Of a DNA stretch of 64,000 nt, positions 1 through 9,365 are shown one piece after another. Within the stretch, counting starts at the first letter, position 1; every line of letters starts with the position of its first letter. The position numbers and the translations under genes were made by a program. Source of the DNA: a virus; IMG/VR virus record IMGVR_UViG_3300035181_001203, positions 48,654 to 112,653 of that record, one strand, 5' to 3'. The notes below the pieces were generated by a model, which saw only the letters and a program-made list of their open reading frames with translations, had not been told where the DNA came from and did no database searches.

Positions 1-2112
1 TGATATATTTATAGTTTCTATTAAATTCCATAATAAACCATCAGAAGATCCATAAATACCAAACTGCGAAATACTAGCAGAATAATATTTTAATCTAAAT
101 CTAATTCCTTGAATAATTGCTGGAGTTTTAAATTTAAATTGATAAAAAACACAATTAGGATCTGTTAAATCGTAATTCATGCTTGATGCTATATTTACAT
201 AAATTGGATAAGAATATGAACTATCATCAGCATACGTTATAAATAATTCTCTTAAGTTTGACTTAATTAAAGAACCCATATAATCTACTTTTGTTGGATC
301 AGCCACCCCATTATTAAAACCAGATGTTAATATGGGTCCAGCATATAATACTCTACCTTTAATTCGAGAATCTATATCTGGGATAGGTTCTGTTCCACTA
401 TAACTAATCTCAACACTTACATTATCTATTCGCGGTATTTCCTGTATAACCCTATTATAACCACCAGCAATATATAAATCTACAATTCCATCATGAATAT
501 ATACAGATAAATTTGCTCCATATCTTGCTCCCTTACTTAGAGGTCCATAAATAACAGTTTTGTTATTAATTATATCATAAATTTCATAATTTTCTCCACC
601 ACAAATTGCAATAAGACCAGGTTTATTAATCCCTTCAAGTTTTACACAACTTGCATGTAAATGGCCAAATTTAGTATTTCCAATACTAGATATAGAACAA
701 CTTTTTTTGTCATCACTCACAACGACTTTATATATTTTATTAGAAATAGGAGCATTCATCCAAGTTCTCGGACAAGTTGTTGCTCCACCAAAAATTAAAA
801 ATGTATTTAAATCAATTTGAATACAAGTAGATCCATATAATCCAACAGGCAAATTACCTATACTTCTCATTTCTAATGTCGTTTCATCAAACAAATGAAT
901 ACTATTAGAAATAGTTTCAGTTTTATATGGAATATACGTATAATTACTACTTGTATTTATTTTATATAATGGTGCAGATATTCCAGAAACAGCAACAAAC
1001 CAACCTTTAGCAGTTGTATATCCTCTTATGGGGGTTTCGCATGCGGGATTTGGAGTAAATGGTGGCATTCCCGGATCATTCCAATCAGTATCACCACTAC
1101 ATCTATATGTAGCATCACTCCACCCTTTAGTATCATTATCATAAGTTGCCGGATAAATTTTTACAACGCCAAAAACAGGAGTGGGTCTAGCATACTTCCA
1201 ATAAAAAGAATTATTAGTTTGATAAGGAGTAGAACCATATATTATATGACCTTGATATACAACTTGTGCATCTGCACTACCGCCACACGAATTACCTCCA
1301 CAAATATCATAATATTCGTTTTCTGTAATATCTCCATCACTTAATTGCATTTTTTGATCAACTTCAATTTCTGCTGTTTGTAATGTTGAATATGCTCCAC
1401 CTATAAATACCGTGCACGTATCTAATTTAACTTTACTTGGATTATATGGAGTATCAAAAAATTCATTATTCTTTGGCATTAACCCTTTTTTAACAAATTT
1501 GAAACCATCGTATAATTCCCAAAAATGATTTACTTTAACTATTATATCAATACTACGAATACTATTAATTAAATAAAAATTTTCACCAATAGTTGAAAAA
1601 TTACCACAAGCATTACCAAATGGATTATTATTACTTGCATCTGGTGGAAACATTATATATTGAAATCGTACCTGGTTAGAATAAATATCATATATATTAG
1701 TAGATCCATCTATAATTTTATAATCTGAAATATATGTAATATCCTGATACCCATTATTATAAGTTGAATAAATAGCTTTAATGTATTGTTCTTTAACAGT
1801 TATACTACCAAGGCTTTTACCAAAAGCTGAAAAATCTAACCAAAAACTAGCAGGCGTCGGAAGATTATTATTTTGTTGATATGGAGTCCATCCATCCCAC
1901 AACGTATAATCAGAATATGTTATTTGAAAAGTTACACTGTCACCTGGATATGTAATATTATAAGAAAAATAAAACTTTGCTAGTGCATTTGCTTCAAAAT
2001 GAACTGCTGATATATCCTGACGATAAACAATACTACTTAAAGTTCCTTTAAATCCATAAATCGCCTGGCTTGTCGAACTGATGTTATGAGATAATAAAAC
2101 ATAATTTTTCAT
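1..2112 (-). CDS. Tail adhesin with Kelch-like and discoidin-like regions (partial)
   Basis: The frame is open for 704 codons from an ATG to the window edge, so the C-terminus is missing. The middle contains Kelch-like strands (FLIFGGATTC, LIAICGGENYEIYD, LYIAGGYNRV), and the last visible ~40 residues (FRLKYY...QFGIYGSSDGLLWNLIE) look like an F5/8 type C (discoidin) carbohydrate-binding domain. Both point to a virion protein that binds the host surface; this is inference. The start overlaps the stop of the upstream 970-residue gene in a TAATG arrangement, so the two are co-translated. Tail fibre or tail-tip adhesin is the best guess. Confidence 0.6.
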   Translation of the reverse strand, partial: MKNYVLLSHNISSTSQAIYGFKGTLSSIVYRQDISAVHFEANALAKFYFSYNITYPGDSVTFQITYSDYTLWDGWTPYQQNNNLPTPASFWLDFSAFGKSLGSITVKEQYIKAIYSTYNNGYQDITYISDYKIIDGSTNIYDIYSNQVRFQYIMFPPDASNNNPFGNACGNFSTIGENFYLINSIRSIDIIVKVNHFWELYDGFKFVKKGLMPKNNEFFDTPYNPSKVKLDTCTVFIGGAYSTLQTAEIEVDQKMQLSDGDITENEYYDICGGNSCGGSADAQVVYQGHIIYGSTPYQTNNSFYWKYARPTPVFGVVKIYPATYDNDTKGWSDATYRCSGDTDWNDPGMPPFTPNPACETPIRGYTTAKGWFVAVSGISAPLYKINTSSNYTYIPYKTETISNSIHLFDETTLEMRSIGNLPVGLYGSTCIQIDLNTFLIFGGATTCPRTWMNAPISNKIYKVVVSDDKKSCSISSIGNTKFGHLHASCVKLEGINKPGLIAICGGENYEIYDIINNKTVIYGPLSKGARYGANLSVYIHDGIVDLYIAGGYNRVIQEIPRIDNVSVEISYSGTEPIPDIDSRIKGRVLYAGPILTSGFNNGVADPTKVDYMGSLIKSNLRELFITYADDSSYSYPIYVNIASSMNYDLTDPNCVFYQFKFKTPAIIQGIRFRLKYYSASISQFGIYGSSDGLLWNLIETINIS

Positions 2113-5024
2113 TAGGATAAAACCTCATATCCGGTTGTAACATTACATATCATTGGATACATAATACCATTAGAATCAAAACCATCTACGTTAGGATCAA
2201 ATCCACTATTAGGAACAAATACACGAGTATATAATATAGTTATTGAAAAATATTCTACATTTGAAACATTTGGAGTAGATATTTTAATTAAATTATAAGC
2301 ATATGGAGAGGGAGAAGCAGGATTCGTCGTAAAATCTTCACCACTTATATATAAAATATCTGAGCATGGTGGAACTAATGTTTTTGTATCTAAAATTGTT
2401 GTATATGTATTATCAGAATAAATATTAATTAATATAGAATAAAGTGAATTTGGTAAAATTATAGGTCCATTAATAGCACTTAAATTAGCTTTATAAAGAT
2501 TAGAAACCATTATATAACTACCATTTGTACTGAAAAAATATTCTTTATTTAATTCAAGAAATACATTCTCAGTAATAGCAAAAGCTGACTGATTGTTTGT
2601 TCCAGGGGTGTCATAGCCACATACAGCGTATGGATTAATCTTCATTCCATCTGATCTCATAACTATATACTCTTCTAAAACAGTAATATCAATATTAGTA
2701 TTGTAATAATAATGACATTCAATCTTATGCAATACGTTTGGATTTAATTGTACAGGTAGATCACTTAATTTAACATAATCAAAATAACCGCTTGTTATAG
2801 ACTGATATTCTCCATCATGTCCAAAATAATTAAATAACAAATTATTTGCAGTAGTATCCATTAATCGTACGTATGCAGTTTTAGGTATTTCGATACCATC
2901 AACAAAAGTTTTTGTTGTATATGTCCATAGTTGATCATTATCTCCAATTAGTGATGGACTAAGTGTTGTATCTGGCATTCTAATATATCCGGGCCATCTT
3001 AAAGGCCACGACGATAATGGTGCGCTGCTATAATTAGACTTAAATAAATATTTTAAACTATCTGAATAAGATAATTCATTATATATAAATGGAACTTTAG
3101 TAACTGGATTATCGAATCTTTTATATCCAGTTGTATATAAAGTATCTGTCGTATATAATGAATTTGTTCCAACAACTGAAGCTTCTTCAATATCTAAAGA
3201 AACAGTATATGGTGTATTGTTGATATCATAACCACTATCTAATATAAAATAAAATCCTGCATTAAAATTCAACGCAGCTTGTAACGAAGAGGATGCATCT
3301 GTTAAATTTTTAACATTATTATTAATATTTAAATTTGTCGCATTAATTATTGCTTGAATAATATATGTTCCATTAAAAAGAAAGTAATTACTATCTAAAG
3401 TTAAATCATCATTAATAACGCAATATGATAGATTGTTAAAAACTTGCTTCCCTTTCATGTAAATTATATAACCTTTAAAATTATTTAAGCTTGTTACTTT
3501 TAATTTAACTATTTTTTTATAAAAATTATCATGTTGATAATTAAACGGAGTAGATTTATTAACTTGTAAAGCTGAATCAAAAGTTGTTCCACCTAAAACG
3601 TTAGTATTTTTAATAAAATTCATTGTATATTTATGATAATAATTCTTATAAATATACCCTGAACCAAGATATTCAGTATTTATATTAAACACAAGTTGAT
3701 ATTTACCTTCTATAAACACATTCAATTTATCAAGATTTATAAATGTATTATGATAAATTCTTTCTGAAGCAACATAAAAGTTATGACTATTTATATAATT
3801 AGGAGAACCAATTGGTGCATCAACACTCAATAAAGTATAACTATCTATTCTAAAAATATATGTATTAAAACAATTTAAAATTAAATTTCCATTAAATCTT
3901 GAACTATATTTTGTGTTTCCACCATCTAAAATATTATTATGTAGCCTATAAACAACCGCAAGATAAGATTTTTCTCCACAATAAAAATTCTGGTCAACGC
4001 ATTGTATATAATTAATAGTTTCGAACAAATTTGGGCTTATTTGATTATAATAAACTTTCTTAATTGAGACTATTTCAACATAAATACAACCATTATTATC
4101 AATCATTCCATAATGCATTTCAATATTATGACTACTATTTATATAAAAACTAAGACTATCACTTATTGTATCATCCTGAATAACATTATTAACATAAATA
4201 TTTAATTTTAATGTATGTAAACTATTTATTGATAAATTAGAAATTAATGATGTTAAATCAATTTTACCTTCATAATTTGTAGAATAAACAGGAGCTACAG
4301 TTGTTGCTACACTATCTATAACAACTTCTATTTTAGTAATACTATTTTTATCTAACGTGTTAGAAAACAATCTAAGAGTTAAAATATTTAATAAATCTTT
4401 TTCTAACCAATATGATACTACGAATAAATCTGGTAGTGTTGAATCTGGGAAAGGTAATGTTACATTATCGGTATTCCTGTTTAATAAACTTACTGATGTT
4501 TTATTATTTCCTTCACTCACATCTGAAGATGATGAATTTATAGGTTGTAATTCTGAAATATCATTTGCTCCATAAAATTTTACAATGGTTGAACCATTAT
4601 CTGCTAATCGCTGATTAACTGGAACTAATTGTGGATTTAAATCTGTAGAAATAATACTTATATGACCACTATTAATATTTCCAATAACATTATAAACATA
4701 TTGATATCCATTCCATATTGTCGAACCACTTGGTAAATTAATGGCTATTGTCGCATAACATGAATTATTATTACATACAATATTATAGGCTATATCAATA
4801 TTATCTCCAACATATTGTTGGAATTTTGTAGCATAATCATTATATGATATGTTATTATTAAGATATTGAATATTATATGATGTTAAACCATTTATTACTG
4901 ATGTATATAAATCTTGATATTGATCAAATGGAGTTGAATCATCTAATGTTGTATAGAAATAGTTACCATTATTAAAATAGTTATTTGGTAATAAATACCC
5001 ATCATAAGCAATAAAAATACTCAT
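2112..5024 (-). CDS. Large beta-rich tail/adhesin protein, 970 aa
   Basis: The protein is very rich in N, Y, S, T and I, has no membrane segment and looks like one long series of beta strands. No catalytic motif was recognised. It sits between a baseplate-like gene (5347-6372) and the Kelch/discoidin adhesin and overlaps both neighbours by a few bases, so it belongs to a tail-tip operon. A receptor-binding or baseplate-peripheral structural role is inferred from context and composition only. It carries one copy of the recurring CCAGGGG motif (2602-2608). Confidence 0.55.
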   Translation of the reverse strand: MSIFIAYDGYLLPNNYFNNGNYFYTTLDDSTPFDQYQDLYTSVINGLTSYNIQYLNNNISYNDYATKFQQYVGDNIDIAYNIVCNNNSCYATIAINLPSGSTIWNGYQYVYNVIGNINSGHISIISTDLNPQLVPVNQRLADNGSTIVKFYGANDISELQPINSSSSDVSEGNNKTSVSLLNRNTDNVTLPFPDSTLPDLFVVSYWLEKDLLNILTLRLFSNTLDKNSITKIEVVIDSVATTVAPVYSTNYEGKIDLTSLISNLSINSLHTLKLNIYVNNVIQDDTISDSLSFYINSSHNIEMHYGMIDNNGCIYVEIVSIKKVYYNQISPNLFETINYIQCVDQNFYCGEKSYLAVVYRLHNNILDGGNTKYSSRFNGNLILNCFNTYIFRIDSYTLLSVDAPIGSPNYINSHNFYVASERIYHNTFINLDKLNVFIEGKYQLVFNINTEYLGSGYIYKNYYHKYTMNFIKNTNVLGGTTFDSALQVNKSTPFNYQHDNFYKKIVKLKVTSLNNFKGYIIYMKGKQVFNNLSYCVINDDLTLDSNYFLFNGTYIIQAIINATNLNINNNVKNLTDASSSLQAALNFNAGFYFILDSGYDINNTPYTVSLDIEEASVVGTNSLYTTDTLYTTGYKRFDNPVTKVPFIYNELSYSDSLKYLFKSNYSSAPLSSWPLRWPGYIRMPDTTLSPSLIGDNDQLWTYTTKTFVDGIEIPKTAYVRLMDTTANNLLFNYFGHDGEYQSITSGYFDYVKLSDLPVQLNPNVLHKIECHYYYNTNIDITVLEEYIVMRSDGMKINPYAVCGYDTPGTNNQSAFAITENVFLELNKEYFFSTNGSYIMVSNLYKANLSAINGPIILPNSLYSILINIYSDNTYTTILDTKTLVPPCSDILYISGEDFTTNPASPSPYAYNLIKISTPNVSNVEYFSITILYTRVFVPNSGFDPNVDGFDSNGIMYPMICNVTTGYEVLS

Positions 5025-5350
5025 TGTACAATAGTCCTAAAAAATGCACCTGTTATACCATTATTTAATACTAGTGTTGGTAAGACAATTGGCTTATAAG
5101 CTATAATTGGCTGTGTAATGTATATATTCGTTTCATATTGTGAAATCATGCCATTTGAATTATCTTTAACAGATAATAAAATATGTTTTACACCTAAAGA
5201 ATCAAATTTAACATAAATTTTTCTACCAGTAAGCGTAATTATATTAAGATGATCTAAATTTATTTGCCATGAATAACTATAATTTGCATTATGCTTAACT
5301 AAATCGTTAGCTATTAATAAAACTTTTGAAAATTGTGGAAAATATCTCAT
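5021..5350 (-). CDS. Small structural protein, PKD-like beta domain
   Basis: The protein has 109 residues. The central part (YSWQINLDHLNIITLTGRKIYVKFDSLGVKHILLSV, residues ~26-61, shown here by its key positions) has the tyrosine/tryptophan and glycine spacing of a PKD or Ig-like beta sandwich. It overlaps the genes on both sides by 4 bases (ATGA-type coupling), so it is translated with the baseplate and adhesin genes. A small adaptor or decoration protein of the tail tip is plausible. Confidence 0.5.
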   Translation of the reverse strand: MRYFPQFSKVLLIANDLVKHNANYSYSWQINLDHLNIITLTGRKIYVKFDSLGVKHILLSVKDNSNGMISQYETNIYITQPIIAYKPIVLPTLVLNNGITGAFFRTIVQ

Positions 5351-6372
5351 GAAATTTTAATTCCAGAAATAGGATTGGTGTCTAACTCACTGATATTAAT
5401 TCCAGCAGCTTTTCTATTTACAGAACTTGTATTGTCTATTATTTTAGCTTTTTGTCTTACTAAATTAGCGTTTCTTTCTATATCACCAGTTATATCTTCA
5501 TATAAATTACCATCAATCTGTCTTACAACATCACCTTTAATAATTTCTTTATATAATAATTGTCCACCCATTCCACCAATAGTTTTGTTGTAAATAGTGT
5601 TGTGTTGATCATCAACGATCACAGTTTCTATAATACCATTAGAAAATATATTATAAGTTATATAATTTCCACAAACTATTTGAATATCTCCAACTGGTTT
5701 TAAAATAATAGTTAAATTAGGATTTCTTTTTTTAGTTGTTGGGTCTATATCACCAACAAATACCGTTATTCCGGCTTGTGTAAAATCAATCTGATATTCA
5801 AAATTCTCAGACATAGCATCTTCATTATCGTTTGCGCCGTTAATAAAATTACGATCACTACCAGAGAAGCATAGTCTAGTAATTACTTCATCACCACTGT
5901 TAATAGAAAATACTCTAAAACCAGCCCCCATAGCATCGTAATTTTGACATACCGTGCGAATCAGACCCTCAAGACCCGAGTAAATCGTCTGACACAGGGG
6001 GCTAGACCCCATCATGCTTAATTTTCCGCGTAACAAGGATAAAAAAGCACCGTCTGGACCTGAAATCATACGGTCGCCGGGTAAATGTCTATTTAATGGC
6101 AAATTTCCACCAAAGCCTGATAAGAACTGCGTTAAGTTATTATCATCTCTAGATCTGCCGACATACCAACGAGAAATCTTTGATCCACCATCCTCGTCAG
6201 TAAAAATAACTGCTATATCACCTAATTCTGGATGGTGTAAGTCTCCAGACTGTTTTAAACTACATTCAGCATATGAAACATCTTCAGTGAAGAAATTACC
6301 ATCAATTGAGATAGTATCGCAACACAATCTGTTAACATCAACATAAATTATTCTAGCTTCATGATAACTCAT
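5347..6372 (-). CDS. Baseplate/tail-spike-like protein (gpV/gp5-like candidate)
   Basis: The protein has 341 residues. The N-terminal ~80 residues (GDIAVIFTDEDGG...WYVGRSRDD) resemble the OB-fold region of baseplate spike proteins, where a beta barrel with 'HPELGDIAVI' precedes the spike. The C-terminal half is rich in beta strands and ends in an NxxSxxNRKAAG region. It lies first among the tail-tip genes, after a 127-residue gene whose stop it overlaps. The assignment to the baseplate hub or spike is inferred from domain order and context; no enzymatic domain was seen. Confidence 0.5.
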   Translation of the reverse strand: MSYHEARIIYVDVNRLCCDTISIDGNFFTEDVSYAECSLKQSGDLHHPELGDIAVIFTDEDGGSKISRWYVGRSRDDNNLTQFLSGFGGNLPLNRHLPGDRMISGPDGAFLSLLRGKLSMMGSSPLCQTIYSGLEGLIRTVCQNYDAMGAGFRVFSINSGDEVITRLCFSGSDRNFINGANDNEDAMSENFEYQIDFTQAGITVFVGDIDPTTKKRNPNLTIILKPVGDIQIVCGNYITYNIFSNGIIETVIVDDQHNTIYNKTIGGMGGQLLYKEIIKGDVVRQIDGNLYEDITGDIERNANLVRQKAKIIDNTSSVNRKAAGINISELDTNPISGIKIS

Positions 6373-6752
6373 CTAAATTGACCTTTATCATCTATAATTT
6401 TAGGAATATCTGTTATTACTTTTGCATTAATTCTTTTATTACAGATAAGACTTGAAGGTTTTCCAATATAATTTTTAATAACTTTATCTTTTGATAATTC
6501 AAAAACTTTAAGACCCAAATCCTCATTTGAAATACCAGGGTCATTCATAATGATATCATGTATGTCAGAATCTTCATACAAAATATGAATATGTATATCT
6601 ATAAAATTATCAATATAATCACTAATCAAACTAGATAAGCTTTTCCCATATTTTTGCAAGATTCTTGTAATCAATAACCATTTTCCCATATTCATATGAA
6701 ATGAAGTTATTCTTCCCATCATTTCTGTCTTTTTAGTATTCTTAATTTTCAT
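6369..6752 (-). CDS. Hypothetical protein, first gene of the leftward tail-tip operon
   Basis: The protein has 127 residues, is charged and mostly helical, and matches no family I recognise. It starts the minus-strand operon that continues into the baseplate and adhesin genes and overlaps the next gene by 4 bases. The upstream sequence gives only a weak ribosome binding site, so an internal methionine (MMGRITSF, residue 11) is an alternative start. Confidence 0.5.
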   Translation of the reverse strand: MKIKNTKKTEMMGRITSFHMNMGKWLLITRILQKYGKSLSSLISDYIDNFIDIHIHILYEDSDIHDIIMNDPGISNEDLGLKVFELSKDKVIKNYIGKPSSLICNKRINAKVITDIPKIIDDKGQFR

Positions 6753-6908
6753 GACAGCATCTCGCGCGCTTTAAAAGCAACTACCACAAAAAGAAAAACC
6801 AGGGGTTGTTGCATATATGTTCGTATTAGCTGATATTTTATTATTCATGAGTATTAAAAAACCAATTAATGATTGTTTTAGATTTGTTAAAAGTGATAAA
6901 AATTTCTT

Positions 6909-6976
6909 TTAAAAAAAAAAAAAAAAAAAATAAAGAAAATAATAATAATAATAATATATTATTATATATAATATAC
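6909..6976. repeat. A20 homopolymer followed by AAT/AT repeats
   Basis: A run of 20 adenines (6911-6930) is followed by about five AAT units and a long AT palindrome. The tract separates a leftward and a rightward gene block. Read on the minus strand it is an AT hairpin followed by T20, which could end the structured RNA upstream of it. It would also melt easily, so a role in replication initiation is possible but unproven. Nothing else was seen between 6753 and 6908 except one CCAGGGG copy at 6799. Confidence 0.7.
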
Positions 6977-7347
6977 TCTATCGCTACTCCCATCATTAAT
7001 CGAACCGACTAGAGCACAAGTCCAATGGATCTAAGATCTACACTGTTCATACCACCGTCCTACAATCATATTTGGGATGACCCTCACACGCGAAGGTGGA
7101 AAAAGGGAGGAATCCCAAAACTCGCCTCGCGCACGTAGCCGATTTTTGAAATACGATTGTAGGGCGGGGGTATGAAGGGTCGAAATACTGATTTTCATGG
7201 ACTTGTGCTCCCCCTGGAATCCATTATCAACATGAGTGTTGGACCCTTCAAACACGAAACCCCGACATTTGCCGGGGTTTCTACCAGATACTTGTGTTAC
7301 ACTAATCACTTGAGGTCGCTCCACTTTCGTAAAACTCTCAAACTTCA
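6930..7347 (-). ncRNA. Structured RNA candidate in the strand-switch region
   Basis: A GC-rich island (about 7000-7345) in AT-rich surroundings. Inverted repeats seen directly are a perfect 12-bp pair GAGCACAAGTCC/GGACTTGTGCTC (7012-7023 with 7199-7210), a 26-bp nearly perfect pair (7049-7074 with 7147-7172), a 5-bp pair GGGAT/ATCCC (7075-7079 with 7115-7119) and a hairpin at 7257-7280 (AACCCCG/CGGGGTT). GAAGGGTC (7174-7181) pairs with GACCCTTC (7242-7249), which lies in the loop of a GTGTT/AACAC hairpin, suggesting a pseudoknot. A promoter at 7354-7382 and T20 at the other end favour minus-strand transcription. The 106-codon frame on this strand begins at a TTG and resembles no protein. No RNA family was recognised. 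Confidence 0.55.
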
Positions 7348-7353
7348 ACAATA

Positions 7354-7382
7354 AGTGTCACACAATCTTGATATAAAGTCAA
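7354..7382 (-). promoter_or_regulatory. Promoter candidate for the structured RNA
   Basis: On the minus strand TTGACT is followed after 17 bases by GACACT preceded by TGT, giving an extended -10. Transcription would start near 7347 and run into the structured region. Position and polarity fit; strength is unknown. Confidence 0.4.
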
Positions 7383-7414
7383 CTTTTTTTTAAATATTGA
7401 AACCAATAATATAT

Positions 7415-7444
7415 TAGCAAAATATTAAGTCTTTTTGTTATAAC
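7415..7444 (+). promoter_or_regulatory. Promoter of the 555-residue gene
   Basis: TAGCAA, 18 bases, then TATAAC with TGT just upstream: the same layout as the other promoters in the window. The start site would fall at about 7451, exactly on the AGGAGG ribosome binding site (7451-7456), so the messenger would have almost no leader before it. Confidence 0.6.
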
Positions 7445-7460
7445 AATATTAGGAGGAACA

Positions 7461-9128
7461 ATGAATATTGATATTGAAATTGAAAATGGAGTTGAAGAAT
7501 ATTCACTTTTTAATTATTTTTACATAAGTCAACGCTATTTTGCTTCAGGGATCAATAGAATCACTGGAGAAACTAAAAAATTTATCACAACAAAAGGTTT
7601 TGATCAAATTTTAATGTCCTCTAAAAAGGGAATTGAATATAATTTTACGAAAAAACATTTCAATCCATATTTATGTGATAAAGAGAAGCTGATTTTTAGG
7701 GAATCACAGCTTATTGAAAATCAAAAAATTATAAAAGATATAGGTCCATCTAATTTTAGTGGTAATTATGAAGTAGTTAAAAAAAATCAGCCATATAAAG
7801 ATAATTTTTATTTTGAGACAGTTCCTTTTAAGGTAGAAGGTTTTGATCTTTTTAGATATCAAAACGATGATTTGTATTTTACACAGTATCAATCAGATGC
7901 TAGAAATAAATTGCCTCAACTTGTGAATGTTTTTGATGCAAATTTGTATGAAAAAATTAATATAGTACATGCAGTTAATGATAATGGTGATGATTATTTT
8001 GATCTTAATTGTCTTATTCGTATTTGCGATGCAGAACTTGGATATCCAGATAAGAATTCATTCTATTCTATTATTAGAGCGGCAGGATTTGAAGGGGTTT
8101 TTAAACCCCATAAAATAGGTCCATTAGAATTTGTAAACTTAAAAGATATTTTACAGTTTAAAAATGATTGTGGCAACGCTTATATTCAAAAAAACATAAA
8201 TAAGAAGCTTTCTAAACGCAAATTTGCATTTAGATACTTATATGAATACTTTAAAATTATAGAATCTTTATGTTCTAAACGTAGAAAACAATCAATAGGC
8301 TCACAAACTGGGCCTAAAGAATATAAAAAGGAAGAATTTTTACCTATTTTTTACGATAATACAATTATGGATTTTAAAATTGTATATTTTAAAGATATTT
8401 TTACTATTGAACGTAAACATGAGCTTAAGAAGATTGTTCCAGGGGATCCAATCTTCTATATTGATGGTCATTATGACTTTAATACTGGAGCAGTATCCTT
8501 TTATAATTTCAAATCAACAGGTGAAATAGTTAAAAAAATAAAAGAGAAGTTAGGAACAACCACTTCAATTAGATTTGCTAAAGTTATATCTGAATGGCTT
8601 CCTAATACATTTGGATATATTCCCCTTATAGTTAAACTAAGTATGTCTCAAAAAGCAAATCCTTCTCCATTATCCGATAATCTCACTCTCTATACAATTC
8701 CGATTAGAGAAGAAGGTTCAAATGAGGTTTTTGGTGCTGAGACGTATGTAAATTTATTTGAGTATTTTGCTAACTTTGGCATACACATTCCACAAATACG
8801 TAATATGCTTAATGCAAATAGATTTAGTTCTAAGATCTTTACACTTCTCGATACAACATTTCCAGTTTATAACGTATGTAAGGATACTCGACGTAAAATA
8901 CATGAATTTGACGAGATAAATGATCAGGATAATGAGCTTATAAATCTAATGTTTCCAGTAAGTTACGGAGTCTTAGTAATTTCACACATTCTTGAAAAAG
9001 CTGGTATATCCAAAAACTCTTATTGGTATTCCAACCTTAATAGGCTCTGCCAATCCTTCCCCCCTGGAGATGCAATTTCAACCGTCTATACCCCTCCTGA
9101 ACTTCAGGAATATTTAAATGAGGAATAA
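7461..9128 (+). CDS. Hypothetical protein, 555 aa, first gene of the rightward early block
   Basis: I do not recognise the family. The protein is soluble and mixed alpha/beta, with a basic lysine/arginine-rich stretch around residues 248-290 (KKLSKRKFAFRYLYEYFK, SKRRKQS) and a preceding segment (DLNCLIRICDAELG..NSFYSIIRAAGF) that could be a helical DNA-binding unit. It has a strong AGGAGG site and a dedicated promoter and is followed 3 bases later by an AbrB-like gene. Two copies of the CCAGGGG motif lie in it (8439 and 9061). By position it is an early, highly expressed gene, possibly a regulator or host-takeover protein; this is inference. Confidence 0.7.
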   Translation: MNIDIEIENGVEEYSLFNYFYISQRYFASGINRITGETKKFITTKGFDQILMSSKKGIEYNFTKKHFNPYLCDKEKLIFRESQLIENQKIIKDIGPSNFSGNYEVVKKNQPYKDNFYFETVPFKVEGFDLFRYQNDDLYFTQYQSDARNKLPQLVNVFDANLYEKINIVHAVNDNGDDYFDLNCLIRICDAELGYPDKNSFYSIIRAAGFEGVFKPHKIGPLEFVNLKDILQFKNDCGNAYIQKNINKKLSKRKFAFRYLYEYFKIIESLCSKRRKQSIGSQTGPKEYKKEEFLPIFYDNTIMDFKIVYFKDIFTIERKHELKKIVPGDPIFYIDGHYDFNTGAVSFYNFKSTGEIVKKIKEKLGTTTSIRFAKVISEWLPNTFGYIPLIVKLSMSQKANPSPLSDNLTLYTIPIREEGSNEVFGAETYVNLFEYFANFGIHIPQIRNMLNANRFSSKIFTLLDTTFPVYNVCKDTRRKIHEFDEINDQDNELINLMFPVSYGVLVISHILEKAGISKNSYWYSNLNRLCQSFPPGDAISTVYTPPELQEYLNEE

Positions 9129-9131
9129 AAA

Positions 9132-9341
9132 ATGAAAATTTTATTAAAAACCGATAATCGTAAAAGAATTACTTTACCAAAAGAAGCTAATATTAAATCT
9201 GGTGATGTTCTTTCTTTTGAAATTTTAGAAACAGGTCAAATTATGTTGACTCCAGTTGAAATTATTCCTAAGAGGTTAATTAAAGATGGAGTTTTTACAG
9301 AAACCAATGAATCCGTTCAAATTATTATTAAGGAAGATTAA
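9132..9341 (+). CDS. AbrB/SpoVT-like DNA-binding protein
   Basis: The protein has 69 residues. The first ~45 (RKRITLPKEANIKSGDVLSF, then EILETGQIMLTPVE) follow the swapped-hairpin AbrB/MazE pattern: basic strand, LP, then GD and a hydrophobic strand pair. Family members bind DNA as dimers, as transition-state regulators or as antitoxins. No toxin partner was recognised next to it; the large upstream gene is 3 bases away and co-transcribed. A regulatory role is likely, its targets unknown. Confidence 0.7.
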   Translation: MKILLKTDNRKRITLPKEANIKSGDVLSFEILETGQIMLTPVEIIPKRLIKDGVFTETNESVQIIIKED

Positions 9342-9365
9342 AATCTGTATTTTTCAGGAGAGATC

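Noticed and set aside
6813-6912. 31-codon plus-strand ORF before the A20 tract
   Set aside because: No ribosome binding site and no promoter before it; very AT-rich chance frame.
6985-7012. tRNA-like T-loop (GGTTCGATTA on the minus strand)
   Set aside because: Flanking bases do not form the T stem and no anticodon or acceptor arm can be drawn.
7000-7350. tmRNA, RNase P RNA, group I intron or ωRNA (HEARO) identity of the structured region
   Set aside because: No tag frame or CCA end, no RNase P core motifs, no intron core and no IscB gene next to it.
7031-7351. 106-codon frame on the minus strand in the strand-switch region
   Set aside because: It starts with TTG, has no ribosome binding site and lies in the RNA-like inverted repeats; the residues resemble no protein.
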